Below are positions 35,701 through 47,203 of a DNA stretch of 64,000 bases, piece after piece. The stretch's first letter is position 1; each line of letters opens with the position of its first letter. The position numbers were made by a program, and so were the translations under genes. The DNA is from Buddleja alternifolia (taxonomy: Eukaryota > Streptophyta > Magnoliopsida > Lamiales > Scrophulariaceae): contig CM033397.1 of NCBI GenBank assembly GCA_019426215.1, positions 25,856,480 to 25,920,479 on the forward strand, given 5' to 3'. The notes under the pieces were generated by a model. The model was not told where the DNA came from and did not search any database. It was given only the letters and a program-made list of their open reading frames with translations.

Positions 35701-37893
35701 GCTCTAGGTACCTGCATTTAAAGGGTAGTTCTAATTCTTCTTAGGTACCCATTTTGTCTTGGGTCCTTTCAAGTTAGTAGCTTTAGTCTGAATTAAAACT
35801 TTCGGAACCCATATTTGCCTGATTTTCATTACGGAAGGACTGGCCATCTTGGGTTTCGGTTTATGTTATGTGTGTTTCTTAGGTGTATAATAATATCCTC
35901 GATCATAATAGTAATCATAGTCATAATCATAATCATCATAGTATCGATAATATGATCTAGATCTTTGAGGATATTGACGCTGGTATTTCCTCGGCACTGG
36001 CCTAGGAGTCACTTTTGGCGATTGACGCTTAGCGTTTGATTCACTTGTAGAAGGTTTATCCTTACCCTTTTGAGAATTTGGATGGACCTTCTTTTCTGAA
36101 TCATTCACTTTCGTTTTCTCCTTGGCCTGAGTTGGTGTTGACCTTTTCATTTAGCCTCTTACCATTGTCTTTGGGTTCATTCAGCGTTTGACTGTTTGAA
36201 CTCTTCTCAACAAAGAATACACCTTTTCCTTTGTTAGTTTCCGTAACCTTAGATGCTTTTGATTTATGACCAAATTTATCACAACTTAAACCGGTCTTTT
36301 CACCAAAAAGTCTCGTTACCTCAGTCACATTATGTAGCTTTCTTGACGCTTTTGATAATGATGAGACAAGCTGCTCTGATTTGGAAAGTTTAGCAATCAA
36401 ATCAACTTCTCTCTTGACTATTATATCAAGATCACCTTTCAATTGAATAATTTCACTCTCAAGTGATTGGTTCTTCTCAATGCATTATTGCTGAACTTGC
36501 AACTCTGCCTTGAGCGTCACGTTATCACTTTTGAGCGATGAAATGATATCAAAGTGATTTTGACATAACTTGGCGGCATCTTGACAATCTTTATAATATT
36601 CATTGACTTTGTCAAGTAATTCATCATAAGAAAGAAGATGAGATAATTCAGTGGTTACCTTAGATAGCGAGTCATCAGACGCTTCTTCATCTCTCGCCAT
36701 GATACTAATTAGCGCTGAGTCGCTAGATGAGTCATCATCGCTGCTTTCATCTGATGATTCCAAGTCCTTTTCAGGTGCGGAGAATGGTTCAGATTCCACT
36801 AACAAACCTTGTTGACGAAGGTTGCTCCTGAATTGGTTTCTATCCGCATGATCTTGCCTTATGGGCTTAGATACATTTGGATAAGGGCAATTTACCTGGT
36901 AGAGCCCCGGTTTCCTGCAGTTGTAACAAACGTTAGTTTTCCTTTTCTGTTCAGTTGATAACCTTTTGGAAACTACTGGCGCTGAGAGATTCTGAGCTGG
37001 AGACGGAGGCGCTTGGTATTGAACTGGCGCTAGAGGTTGAGGGGCATACACTGGTGCTTGATACTGAGGCGCTGGTGCAGGGGGAGGGCTTTGAAATGAG
37101 GTCTGTCCAATAGGATTTCTCTTTTCATATCTTAGAAATTTCTTGACCAATAAAGCCATTTCCTTTTGCTCGTTAGATTCTGTAGCTTTTACCTCACTGA
37201 CTGCTTTTCCCTTACTTTTGATTGTAGCGATTAAAGCTCCGGATTCAGTCGATGTGTCGCTGACTTCACCCAATTCGAACTCAAATGCCCTTAACTCCGA
37301 AAACACATGTTCTGGAGTTAGAATTTCCAACGTTTGTGATTCTCTCATGGCTACAGTCTTCATCAAGTACTTGCTTGGAAGACTTCTAAATATCTTATTG
37401 ACCATTTCCTTGTTGGTCAACTCCTTTTCTAGTGACGCTAACTCTTTAATGAGCGAAGTGAATCTCATGTCCAATTGATCTTGCGTCTCATTGGGCTGCA
37501 TCTTCAAATGCTCAAATCTTTGCATGGCTATGGAGACCTTGTTCTTCATTATCTGTGCTGAACCTTCACACACAATAGCCAACTTATCCCATATTTCTTT
37601 TGAAGTCTTACATAGCTTGATTTTGTTGAACAATCCATCATTGTCTATTAGCACTGAGTAAAGAGCGCTTCATCCAACATTATCTAAATTAGCTCCTTTT
37701 CGATCTTCTGCCGTCCATTCCAACTTAGGTTTCTCGACATAACCATCTGGAGTCACTTTAGTCGCTCCATGTGCTCAAGTTATGACTTTCATGATTTGAA
37801 TGGGGCCATCTATAATTACATCACACATCTCATTATCGTATGAACAAAGCTAAGCGAATGCTCTAAGTTTCCAGGAGTCATAGTTTGACTCAA
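35701..37893 (-). pseudogene. Gag of copy 2, 5'-truncated
   Basis: An open stretch of 389 codons (37654-36485) covers most of the capsid region, a Pro/Gln-rich segment (APAPQYQAPVYAPQP), a knuckle CYNCRKPGLYQVNC in which the zinc-ligand His is Leu (about 36891-36933), and an acidic Ser-rich segment. It continues into a helical region and the DYDYDYYYDRGYYY block (about 35880-35950). The N-terminus is lost at 37893. Confidence 0.82.
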
Positions 37894-38637
37894 TCACCGG
37901 GCTGTTTCCGTCTGTCCGCCCGCCCGAACTGGACCGAGCTCGGGCTCGGGCTCGGACTCGGTCTAGAGTCCGGGTCTTGGTCTTGGGCTTGCAAGATAAT
38001 TAATTTTTTGAAGAAAATTAATTCCACAAAATTGATCCAATAATTTTTTATCCAACAGTTGGAAAATCTGATCCGTTAAATAGAGATTAATCAAACACTA
38101 GCCACGTTTGTTTGAGTTAGCCTTCTAAAAGGTCTCACGTTCGAACGTTGAGTTTTAACATTCGAACGTTGACCCCTTCTAGAAGAAAATCTGAAACGTT
38201 CAGGCGGTTTCAGCTGGATTAAAAGCTGAACACGTTTTTGACCAAACGTTCAAACGTTGGGGTGTCAACGTTCGAACGTGGGGTGCAGTTTCAGTCTGCT
38301 AATTAATTCTCATATTTAATTCTCAGGATTTCCAAGCCTATATAAAGGCCTCCTCCTGCAGCAAGAAAATCTCACCAAAGCATTCACCTTTCTCTCTTCT
38401 TTCACTCTCATATTCTCTCTCTCAAGAGTTCTATGTTGCCTAAATTCGTTCGGTTCTAAATTTGAAGTGGTTTCGAATTTAGAACGTATATCGTTGTATC
38501 TTGGGACGCTTGTTGCAGTAACACGTACCACCTAGGCGGAGCAATTTAGCGTTAAGGATATAGAGTTCTCTCTCACCTCGATATAATATTTCTCTATTTA
38601 TTAGCATTTGATACGTTTGTGAATTTTTTATCCAACA
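37894..38637 (+). repeat. Fragment of an unrelated LTR, joined to truncated copy 2
   Basis: Starts abruptly with GC-rich CTCGGG-type repeats (37935-37965). Four copies of a CGTTCGAACG-like palindrome lie at 38137-38281, followed by a TATA box CTATATAAAGG (38338-38348), a CT-rich leader and an end ATCCAACA at 38637. Palindromes, TATA and transcribed-looking leader in this order fit U3-R-U5 of an LTR on the plus strand. No primer site follows, and the left end is missing. The 16-mer AATTTTTTATCCAACA also occurs at 38042-38057. Confidence 0.42.
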
Positions 38638-38800
38638 AATCGAACTGAAAAAGTTCAGTTTGGTTGGGTTTTTTCCAAAAAACAATAAAATTGGTAAAAT
38701 TTGAATTTTTTATTTATTTTTTAATTCTAGACGAAGGGGATACTCTAACCCGATAAACCCGGGCTAATAGTTTTTAATAATGGGCTACACAGACACTATG

Positions 38801-39206
38801 TCTAGGTTTGGTTATGTTTTGGGATGTTATTTTGGTGAAAATTATTAGTGAGAAATTTATGGGGACACGTGCGTGTTTGATGAGATTGTGTTTGGTTTTA
38901 TTTTAATAGTTGGTTTTTGGGTGTGTTTTTTTGGTGAGATAATGTTTGGTTTTGTTTCCAGAGGGAACAAAAGTTACTGTAGCAGTCAAATCGTGAAGTT
39001 TTTGTCTGTTAGAGAGGAGAGAGAAGAGAGAGAGCACATAGAGAGGAGTGTAGGGACAAAGTAGGTGTAGAAAGATGGAAAATAATTATTATATATTTTT
39101 TGGACCAAAAAAGTAGTGTATTTTTGACCAAATATTTTATGAACCAAACATGGTTTGGTGAGAATTTTGGACCAAACATGGTATGAAAACATAACCAAAC
39201 ATTGCC
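38801..39206. mobile_element. MITE-like element with short inverted repeats
   Basis: The ends share GTTTGGTTATGTTTT as inverted repeats (about 38806-38820 and 39186-39200). The interior is low-complexity with no coding potential. Target duplication not resolved, so the superfamily is unknown. Confidence 0.5.
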
Positions 39207-40470
39207 TATAAGACTCCAAATTAGGAGATAAAATTCACAATTGGTAACAACATGGAATGGAAATCATGACCTTCCATATGAAAGTAGAAGCTGATATTAC
39301 TAGGCTAACAAATATTGGGTGCCAAATTTGAATTTTAACTCTTGCCTTTTATTGTACAAGGTTGGAAACATTAATATAAAGTATGAAGTCCTGAGAAAAT
39401 TAATCAATTATAGGAGCATGCAATTCAAAAAAAAATTCGGTTTTTTCAGTTCACCGAACCAAACCTGAAAATCGAAAATCAATTTTTTCTAAAAAAAATT
39501 GTAATGAAAACCGAACCGAATTTTTTGATTTGGTTTTGGGTTCGAACCCAGTTTTTTGATTTTCAGTTCGGCTCGGTCGGACAAATAACTGAACCATGAA
39601 CACCCCTATCTATTATTGCAAGGTGATATTGTATGAAATACAAAGTTGTTGAATATGAAATTCATTTTTGATCCCTTCATTTATTTTTGCGCAAAACAGT
39701 ATATTTTGTTAGGAATTAAGGTATATAAAGACTTGAAAAGTAACGAAAAGCAGAAAAAAATGAAACCCGGATTGATATTTATCGACTTAAGAATACCTAC
39801 GTCCACAACCTACACTAGATAGTTTATTAATTTTTAGAGTAATGCATAATACAAGAGAAGATGTCATATAGTAGATGTTTAACTTAACAGGATACTCCAT
39901 ATCAAAGTAGGAAAAAACCCGCCTAATTTTCTACCGAAAACCTACCAAAAATAAAGTCTCAAATCTTAGTCAAAGTCCACCTCTGGCACGTCGCCGGTAG
40001 CCACAGCTTCACTCCCAGTAGTCGAGGCTAAAGCAGTAGTTGTGGCTAAAATTTCAAACATTTTAGCAGCGCATTTACAATGATCATTTCCGAAGTGCAA
40101 ATGTTTGAACTGGGTTGCCGCGGCTAGACATTCCAGTAGTCACGGCGACCTCCGCTGTTGCTCCATTTTGTGAATTTTCCGACGCTAATTGTTTCCATTT
40201 TCCATTTCATGTTGACCTGTCTGCATTAACTCATCAATATTTTCCGACTTAGACTGGTCCACTTAACTCGTGTTTATGTTCAAAAATATTTCTATATATA
40301 GGCCTGTTAGCACATAGAGTCATAATATAACGGAAATAACAAGCCAATTTTAGTCACAATTCAACTTTGTATTTAAGTTAATCAAATAAATGACTGAAAT
40401 GGCCAATCAAATTTGTCTTCAAGTCATGCATATAGGCGCCAACCAACACAATAGGAAAAGCTATTCCATT
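39207..40470. other. Intergenic stretch with a CCGAACC-rich repeat
   Basis: No gene found. At 39430-39605 a segment rich in CCGAACC and its complement GGTTCGG ends in GAACACCCCT, like the end of an old DNA transposon, but no partner end is visible. Confidence 0.4.
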
Positions 40471-41089
40471 CAATGTTTTTAAAACCGGACCGGTAATGGA
40501 ACCGGACAAATAATTGGGTTACTGGGTTATCGGTTCGACCGGTTCAACCGGTGCGAAAAACCAGTTGACTCGCTATATGTACATATGTATTATATGTATA
40601 TACATTATATATATATAAAACACTCTACTAACCTAAATGATAAGATCAAAAATAATTCCAATGCTTGAACAAATTCTCATGACTTATTACTTATTATTTA
40701 AACATAAAAAATATTAGAAGTGAAAATGTCGAAAGGTACAATACAAAGTGTCTAATCCTAGTACAGCTATACACTTTTCTCTTGTTGGGTTCCAACAAGT
40801 ATTCATTATTTATCTCTCTCACGCTCCCTCTCTCTTCTCTCTCTCTCTCTTCGTTCCATGATTATTTTTTTCATATTCCTTCTCTCCCCAAAATCCATGA
40901 GAAGAGCTACGTTGACAGAAGCCATGGCCAACCATAAGAGAAAGAGAGAAGAGTTGCAGAACCAGCGACCCCGATTTGTCAGGGTCGCCGATTTTGGCCG
41001 GTTTTTACCGGTTTGAACTGGGCAATTGTGACACGTATTTCATGTGTAATCGGACCGGATCTATGGCTGGTTCGATTTTAAAAACCTTG
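40471..41089. mobile_element. Non-autonomous hAT element
   Basis: 619 bp with inverted ends CAATGTTTTTAAAACCGG and CAAGGTTTTTAAAATCGA. The 8-bp duplication ATTCCATT flanks it (40463-40470 and 41090-41097), the hAT hallmark. The interior has CCGG-rich arms and no transposase. Confidence 0.82.
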
Positions 41090-41097
41090 ATTCCATT

Positions 41098-41297
41098 AGA
41101 ATACTACATGATGTTGATGGACAACAACATTTCTGGTCCGCAATTATGAAATTACCAAACCAACTGAAATTCAGATATTTGTTATGTACCTAACAAGATG
41201 TGCCCTAATACCATAATTCACATGTCAATTTGCAGCTATGTATATCTATATATACATAGTTTGAGTTCTATTTAACAATAAACAAACAAATATGTTA
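41098..41297 (+). promoter_or_regulatory. Upstream region of the CYP76-like gene
   Basis: Short region between the hAT element and the P450 start. TATATATACAT-like sequence at about 41248-41260 lies some 45 bp before the start and may be the TATA box. The hAT insertion ends about 200 bp from the ATG. Confidence 0.4.
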
Positions 41298-41416
41298 ATG
41301 GATTTTCTTACGGTATTTTTGCTAATACTATTCCCAGTAATTTCAACATGTTTTCTTGTACTGGGAACAAATTCATGGTACAAGAGATCATCAACCAAGT
41401 TTCCTCCAGGGCCTTT
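41298..41416 (+). pseudogene. Cytochrome P450 (CYP76-like), N-terminal piece
   Basis: ATG at 41298 (a second ATG lies at 41292) gives MDFLTVFLLILFPVISTCF: a hydrophobic ER anchor (residues 3-23), a basic stretch, and the PPGP hinge at residues 36-39. This is the start of a microsomal plant P450. It stops at the insertion site of the retrotransposon array (TSD CCTTT, 41412-41416), and resumes at 56918. The 41298 start is preferred because P450s of this family begin MD- with the anchor immediately after. Confidence 0.8.
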
Positions 41417-43210
41417 TGTTGGGAAAATCGATTCAAAATCGAACCCAAATTGGTACACAGCGGAATTAAAATAGAGACCTAGCTCTTTTACGTACATGCA
41501 TGACATAAAAAATTAAAGCATACATACTATGGCTTAAAGCAATTAATTAAACACTTTAATTAATAATAATTATTGCCTATCTATAGCTAACAATTAAAAG
41601 ACTATATAATTAAACACTTTAATTAAAATCAATAATTGAATAACTATAAAAATAATTGAAAAAGAAGAAAGCAAACCTTACACCGAAGATTGAAATTCGA
41701 CGGTAGAAGAAGAACTCGTTCACCACAAAGTCTTCTTCGCAATACCTCAACTAACTCGGGAGTGTGGGCTCCAAAAAATACTACTAAAATAAAACTCCGT
41801 AAGAGGAATTTTATTTTCTTAAAAGCTAGCTTGCTCTCGTAAAATATACAAGAACTACTTGCTTTCGTTTTTGTTTGGTGTGTTTGAACTTGTAAATGAT
41901 ACCCCTTTATATAGGGTGAAAAAGGAAGAAATTTGAATTAAAAAAAATAAGTGGGATTGTTAAATAAGAAAAAGACAACTTAGTGGGGTGAAAAAGGAAA
42001 AAAAAAAAATTCATTATGGCAGCCGGCTAGCTGCCAGGCTGCGCGCGTGAACAGTAGCGCACTGTTTCACGTGCAAATTTTTTTATTTTATTTTTTTTAA
42101 AAATTTCTTTTTCCTTTTTAATTAAATCACTATTTAATTAAATATCTTTTTCCAAACATATTTCCCACGTTAATTTTTCATTTAAGTTCAAACTTATCCA
42201 TCTAATGGATATACTTTAGTATTTATTTGTAGAGTTTCAATTTGAGGTTTGCGAAGGGACCTTAGGGAAAATTAATTTTAGCTCCAAGTAGATTAAATCA
42301 AATTATCATCACATGATAATATTTAATATCACTTAACAATATGTAATTCCACTAATTAAATATTGTTGCACTCTAAAATTAACTTCAATTTAGTTTTGAA
42401 TTCCCATTCTTTCGTAAAGAAATATTTCATTAACTCCTCTATTAAATATCCTTGAAAAAATAAAATTAATACTACTATTATTTTATTCTTCACATCTTAT
42501 CATATAATGCTCAATTTGCTTATTATCAATTTTCCAAATGAAAAACTATTTTTCATATAATTTTAGTGACACTTCACTTGAAACACTTTGGCCAAAGTTT
42601 TAGAAAATTTGAACATTGCAAATTCATTATAGGTGATATATCTTATCTCTCATGGAGATTATAGATTCCATATGAATGTCCTTTCCAATCACATTTTTAT
42701 GTCATTGCCCAATGTATAAAGTATATTGGCCACCGAAGACCTCACTTCTAAATATATCAAAGCAATGTACACTAGATGCATTAGTCCACGACAATCATAG
42801 GATTAAGAGTTATTGTACAAAATTATTTATTTTCAGTAGTGGTAAAAAAATAAATAATCTGTTTGGTCCGGTTCAGTATTTCAATCTTATTGATTTACAC
42901 GAATATACTATACATTTGGAATCCATATTCCCATGATTAAGACAAATCATCAAATATAGTATATTGTAGTCTTTAGCAGATAAAACGCCCATTCTTATCA
43001 CCGACTACAACCCATTTATAATAACATATGAAAAAAATCCAAGTCTTTTCCCATGGAACAACACTTCCATTTGGATTATCATATGTAATTATGGACTACA
43101 TCTATCTTATAGTATAATTTCAATTATGCTCATAACTTGTAAAAGAACAATTTCATAAATCAATAACAAATGCATCATACAATTGGATTTTTATGGCATA
43201 ATCCCTAACA
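41417..43210 (-). repeat. Left LTR (3' LTR) of the tandem array
   Basis: TGTTGGG to CCCTAACA. TATA box CTATATAAAG on the minus strand at 41905-41914. Upstream in U3 are two hairpins: GGCAGC with GCTGCC (42018-42035), and 13-14 bp arms around AGCGC (42043-42074). Confidence 0.92.
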
Positions 43211-43225
43211 ATCTCCCACTTGCCC
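43211..43225 (-). other. Polypurine tract, unit A
   Basis: Minus strand GGGCAAGTGGGAGAT, directly inside the left LTR. The same tract is at 50062-50076 in unit B. Confidence 0.85.
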
Positions 43226-44419
43226 TCAAATCCAATTAGCTACAAACCTAACACCCATCACTTCTAAATGAGAATCAAAACTCTTTTGTGCCAATGTTTT
43301 AGTAAAGGGATCTGCTAAATTATTAGCTGAGGCTATCTTGGTGACCACAATCTCTCCACGATCTACATAATCTCTAATTATATGATACTTCCTTTCAATG
43401 TGCTTTGAACGCTTATGACTTCTAGGTTCTTTAGAATTGGCAACAGCACCAGTGTTATCACAATAGAGTATGATTGGCGTTAACCCATCTTTAACAACCT
43501 CTAGATCTAAAAGAAATTTTCTCAGCCAATAAGCTTCTTTAGCAGCCTCAGAAGCCGCCACATATTCAGCTTCCATGGTGGAGTCTGCAATGCAAGACTG
43601 TTTCACACTTCTCCAACTAATAGCTCCTCCACCAAGAGTAAACACATATCCCGAAGTGGAACGTCTAGAATCACGATCAGATTGAAAATCTGAATCTGTG
43701 TAACCTATTGGTAACAGCTCCTCACTGTGATAGATAAGCATATAATATCTAGTCGTTCTCAAGTACTTCAAGATATGCTTCACTGCTATCCAATGTTCTG
43801 GTCCAGGGTTCGATTGATATCTACTGACCATCCCTACTGCATAACAAATGTCAGGCCTTGTACAAAGCCTAGCATACATGAGACTACCCACAACTGAAGC
43901 GTAGGGTACATTCTTCATGTGTTTTTCCTCTTCAAGTGTTTTAGGACACTGTTCTCGAGAAAGTTGAATTCCATGTCTAAAAGGCAATGACCCTTTCTTG
44001 GAATCCGCCATGTTATACCTTGCTAGTATCTTATCTATATATGCAGCTTGTGATAAGCCTAGCATCTTGTTCTTTCGATCTCGCAAAAGTTTGATCCCTA
44101 GAACATAACTAGCTTCACCTAGATCTTTCATATCAAATTGATTGGACAGCCAAATCTTAACAATAGACAACGTTCCTACATCATTTCCAATGAGTAGGAT
44201 ATCATCCACATAAAGCACTAAGAACATTATAACCTTTTCATGATGTCTCTTATACACACATGGTTCATCGGGCATCTGTTCAAATCCAAAAGATTTGACA
44301 GCTTCATTGAATCTGATGTTCCATGATCTAGATGCCTGCTTAAGTCCATAAATGGACTTATTCAGTTTGCATACCATATGCTCCTGTTTTCCAACTGAAA
44401 ATCCATCTGGTTGTATCAT
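43226..44419 (-). CDS. RT C-terminal part and RNase H, unit A
   Basis: 397 open codons. RT: GLKQASRSWNIRF, the catalytic YVDD (44211-44222) and SYVLGIKLLRDR. Then YASVVGSLMYARLCTRPD, and RNase H with GYTDSDFQSD, DSTMEAEYVAASEAAKE, LYCDNTGAVA and the C-terminal LADPFTKTLA block. Begins just after a TAA (44429-44431) that separates it from FLNGNL. The two pieces belong to one protein, so this is a broken polyprotein segment although itself open. Confidence 0.85.
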   Translation of the reverse strand: MIQPDGFSVGKQEHMVCKLNKSIYGLKQASRSWNIRFNEAVKSFGFEQMPDEPCVYKRHHEKVIMFLVLYVDDILLIGNDVGTLSIVKIWLSNQFDMKDLGEASYVLGIKLLRDRKNKMLGLSQAAYIDKILARYNMADSKKGSLPFRHGIQLSREQCPKTLEEEKHMKNVPYASVVGSLMYARLCTRPDICYAVGMVSRYQSNPGPEHWIAVKHILKYLRTTRYYMLIYHSEELLPIGYTDSDFQSDRDSRRSTSGYVFTLGGGAISWRSVKQSCIADSTMEAEYVAASEAAKEAYWLRKFLLDLEVVKDGLTPIILYCDNTGAVANSKEPRSHKRSKHIERKYHIIRDYVDRGEIVVTKIASANNLADPFTKTLAQKSFDSHLEVMGVRFVANWI

Positions 44420-44431
44420 ATAGATTTCTTC

Positions 44432-45598
44432 TTAAAGATTTCCATTCAAGAATGTTGTCTTAACATCCATTTGCCATATCTCATAGTCATAATGAGCTGC
44501 AATGGATAAGAGAATCCTTATAGATTTAAACATGGCTACAGGTGAGAAGGTTTCATCATAATCAATGCCTTCCACTTGGGTGTAACCCTTTGCCACTAGT
44601 CTTGCTTTGAAGGTCTCTACCTTCCCATCTACTCCTCTCTTTCTCTTGTAGACCCATTTGCATCCAATGGGCTTAATACCTTCCGGTGCCTCTACAAGTT
44701 CCCAGACATTATTTGAGTACATTGACTCCAACTCAGATTTCATTGCAGTGACCCATTGGTCAGCATCTATATCTTCTAGAGCTTCTTTGTAGCTGAGAGG
44801 ATCAGATTCATGTTCAGGTTCAACCACAAGGGTTTCCTGAAGATATCTACCAGGTCGCCTGATAATCCTCCCACTGCGACGTGACTCATGTGTACTAGGT
44901 TCCACATCAGTAGTTATATTAGGTACATCATATGTATTATCTATGTTCTCAGTTATATTAGGCTGTTCAGATGTAGTATCTGATACTGTCATCTCTTCTA
45001 ATACAAGCTTACTTCGACTCTTGTAGTCATTTAATAGTTCATCCTCAAGATACTTGGCATTTGTACTTACAAATACCTTATGATCATTAGGACTATAAAA
45101 TTGACCACCTCTAGTCTCTTTAGGATATCCTACAAACAAGCATACTTCTGTTCTTGATTCCAACTTTGCAGGATCCTTTCTTAACACGTGTGCTGGACAT
45201 CCCCAAATACGGAGATATTTAATGTTCGGCTTTCGCCCAATCCATAACTCCACAGGTGTTTTAGGAACTGACTTAGAAGGAACTAAGTTCAATAAATATG
45301 CAGCTGTTTCAAGTGCATATCCCCAAAAAGAACTAGATAGAGTCGCATGACTCATCATGGACCTTACCATTTCCATCAACGTTCTATTTCTTCTTTCTGC
45401 AACACCATTCTGCTGGGGTGTACCCGGTGCAGTAAGTTCAGATCTAATCCCATTTGTAGTTAAGAAGTCCAAGAATTCCCTTGATAGATATTCACCACCT
45501 CGATCTGATCTAAGTGATTTGATATGTTTATCTAATCGATTTTCAACTTCAGCCTTAAACACTTTGAACTTTTCAAAAGATTCAGACTTGTGTTTCAT
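44432..45598 (-). CDS. Integrase C-terminal part and RT N-terminal part, unit A
   Basis: 388 open codons. Integrase: [12 protein letters not shown] (second Asp), [14 protein letters not shown] (Glu), then the linker. [40 protein letters not shown] and MDVKTTFLNGNL. Its upstream border is a TA-dinucleotide frameshift at 45598-45612, and its downstream border a TAA nonsense codon. At two sites it differs from unit B (Thr/Ala in KT(T/A)FLNG; Asp/Gly in RGV(D/G)GK). Confidence 0.85.
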   Translation of the reverse strand: MKHKSESFEKFKVFKAEVENRLDKHIKSLRSDRGGEYLSREFLDFLTTNGIRSELTAPGTPQQNGVAERRNRTLMEMVRSMMSHATLSSSFWGYALETAAYLLNLVPSKSVPKTPVELWIGRKPNIKYLRIWGCPAHVLRKDPAKLESRTEVCLFVGYPKETRGGQFYSPNDHKVFVSTNAKYLEDELLNDYKSRSKLVLEEMTVSDTTSEQPNITENIDNTYDVPNITTDVEPSTHESRRSGRIIRRPGRYLQETLVVEPEHESDPLSYKEALEDIDADQWVTAMKSELESMYSNNVWELVEAPEGIKPIGCKWVYKRKRGVDGKVETFKARLVAKGYTQVEGIDYDETFSPVAMFKSIRILLSIAAHYDYEIWQMDVKTTFLNGNL

Positions 45599-46450
45599 TA
45601 GATATATATATATCCATACCTTGAGTAATCATCTATAAAAGTTATGAAATACTCAAAACCTCCTCTTGCCTGAATGCTCATTGGTCCACATACATCGGTG
45701 TGAATCAATTCAAGCAATTGTGTGGCTCTATTTCCTTTTCCTTTAAAAGGCCTCTTGGTCATTTTTCCTTCTAAACATGATTCGCAGACTGGTAAATTCT
45801 TAAGATCTAATTGACTTATAAGTCCATCAGATACCAGTCTTTGGATCCTGTTAGAATTAATATGACCCAAACGCAAGTGCCATTTATATGCTTCATCAGT
45901 CATAGGAGTCTTTCTTTTTAATGGTAATATTTGTTTACTTGTATTAGCCTCAGAATTACCAACAGAGTATGTATCAGGAAATAATAAAAATAAACCATCA
46001 TTCTGAGTACCTTTGCAAATAAACGATTTATTATGCTTAATAGAAAAACCTTGTTCAAAAATGACAGTAAAACCATCATCCATCAAACAACTAACAGAAA
46101 TCAAATTTCTACGAATAGAAGGTACATAAAGACAGTCTTTTAATATTAATACTTTGTTCTTGAAAAATAAATTAACAAGTCCTATAGCTACTATTGGCAC
46201 GCTTGTACCATCTCCCATCATCAGGTACATTTCACCATCACTTAGCTGCCTGGTCAGCTGAAACCCCTGCAACATATTGCAAATATGATTAGTTGATCCA
46301 GAATCCACACACCAGGAACCTGGTGGACTTCCAACTAAACATGTTTCAAGTAAACAAGATATCCTCATACCTTGATTGGGTGCCTTGCCAGTTTTAGCAG
46401 GAAGACTTGCTAAATATTTGGGGCAATTCCTTTTCCAATGACCATCTTCT
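45598..46450 (-). CDS. Zinc knuckle, protease and integrase N-terminal part, unit A
   Basis: The CCHC knuckle [14 protein letters not shown] lies near 46425-46470 in this frame. Protease has [13 protein letters not shown] with intact DSG and an LMMGDGT flap region. The GAG-pre-integrase motif [12 protein letters not shown] and CESCLEGKM follow, then integrase HTDVCGPMS (first Asp) and [13 protein letters not shown]. It ends after GYIYI because one extra TA in a TA run shifts the frame into the next piece. Confidence 0.84.
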
Positions 46451-47203
46451 TTACAATGGAAACAATTTCCTTTTGCAGATTTGGTTTTCTTTTGAATTTT
46501 TTGTTGCTACAGTAGCACCATTATTCTTTCCCTTTTTCCATTTCTTGGCATTCCATTTCTTAGCTTTAGTACCAGATGTCTGAGAAAAATTGACACTCCC
46601 TTTAGCCCTCAGAACACCTTCTACGACTTGGAGTTCATTCATCAATTCAGGCAATGAGTAATCTTTAGCATTCATAGAATAGTTAAGCCTAAATTGATTA
46701 AATGAACTTGGCAGAGAGTTCAGGATCATATCCTGCTGAGTTTGACTATCAATTTTTGCACCAAGGATTTCTAGTTCATTTAGGTAAGCCATCATCTTCA
46801 TGACATGCTCTTGAACTAGTGTTCCTTCAGACATCTTAGCAGTAAGCATCTTCCTCATGAGCTCATGTCTGCTTGCCCTATCCTGCCCTCCAAACATCTC
46901 CTTGAGATGTTGCATCATCATTGAAGCAGTCACCATCTCTTGCATCTGATGCTTGAGAATATTAGACACAGATGCTAGGATATAGCATTTTGCCATCTCA
47001 TTGGCTTTAATCCACCGTTCATAACGGTTCCTTATAGCTTGTGATGCATTAGTAGCAGGAACTGGAGGACATGGTTCTCCAAGAACAAACTTGTGCTCAT
47101 CATGAGTTAGCACAATTTCAAGATTCATTTCCCACTCGGCATAGTTAGGTCCTAGTAACTTATTTTCTTTAAGGATAGATTGCAGAGGACTCATAGATGC
47201 CAT
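46451..47203 (-). CDS. Gag of the tandem element, unit A
   Basis: ATG at 47203-47201 gives MASMSPLQSILKENKLLGPN, a typical copia gag opening. The 250 codons cover the gag_2-type domain and a Lys/Trp-rich tail (KAKKWNAKKWKKGKNN). The frame ends in KRKLFPL one frame away from the zinc knuckle, just after an A-rich stretch (about 46490-46502). This may be a mutation or a frameshift site; both units have it. Confidence 0.86.
   Translation of the reverse strand: MASMSPLQSILKENKLLGPNYAEWEMNLEIVLTHDEHKFVLGEPCPPVPATNASQAIRNRYERWIKANEMAKCYILASVSNILKHQMQEMVTASMMMQHLKEMFGGQDRASRHELMRKMLTAKMSEGTLVQEHVMKMMAYLNELEILGAKIDSQTQQDMILNSLPSSFNQFRLNYSMNAKDYSLPELMNELQVVEGVLRAKGSVNFSQTSGTKAKKWNAKKWKKGKNNGATVATKNSKENQICKRKLFPL

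Larger units (their letters stand above)
25993..37893 (-). mobile_element. Sirevirus-like Ty1/copia element, copy 2, 5'-truncated
   Basis: Minus-strand relative of copy 1 with 3' LTR, env-like gene, RNase H, RT, integrase, protease and most of gag. Homology to copy 1 ends at about 37893 inside gag, near the DSWK region, where an unrelated GC-rich sequence begins; gag start, leader, primer site and 5' LTR are missing. About 300 bp that hold the pol C-terminus are deleted near 32540. No TSD can be checked. Confidence 0.87.

Noticed and set aside
37904..38637. Complete solo LTR
   Set aside because: No matching 5-bp duplication around any TG start near 37900; the left end is more likely truncated.
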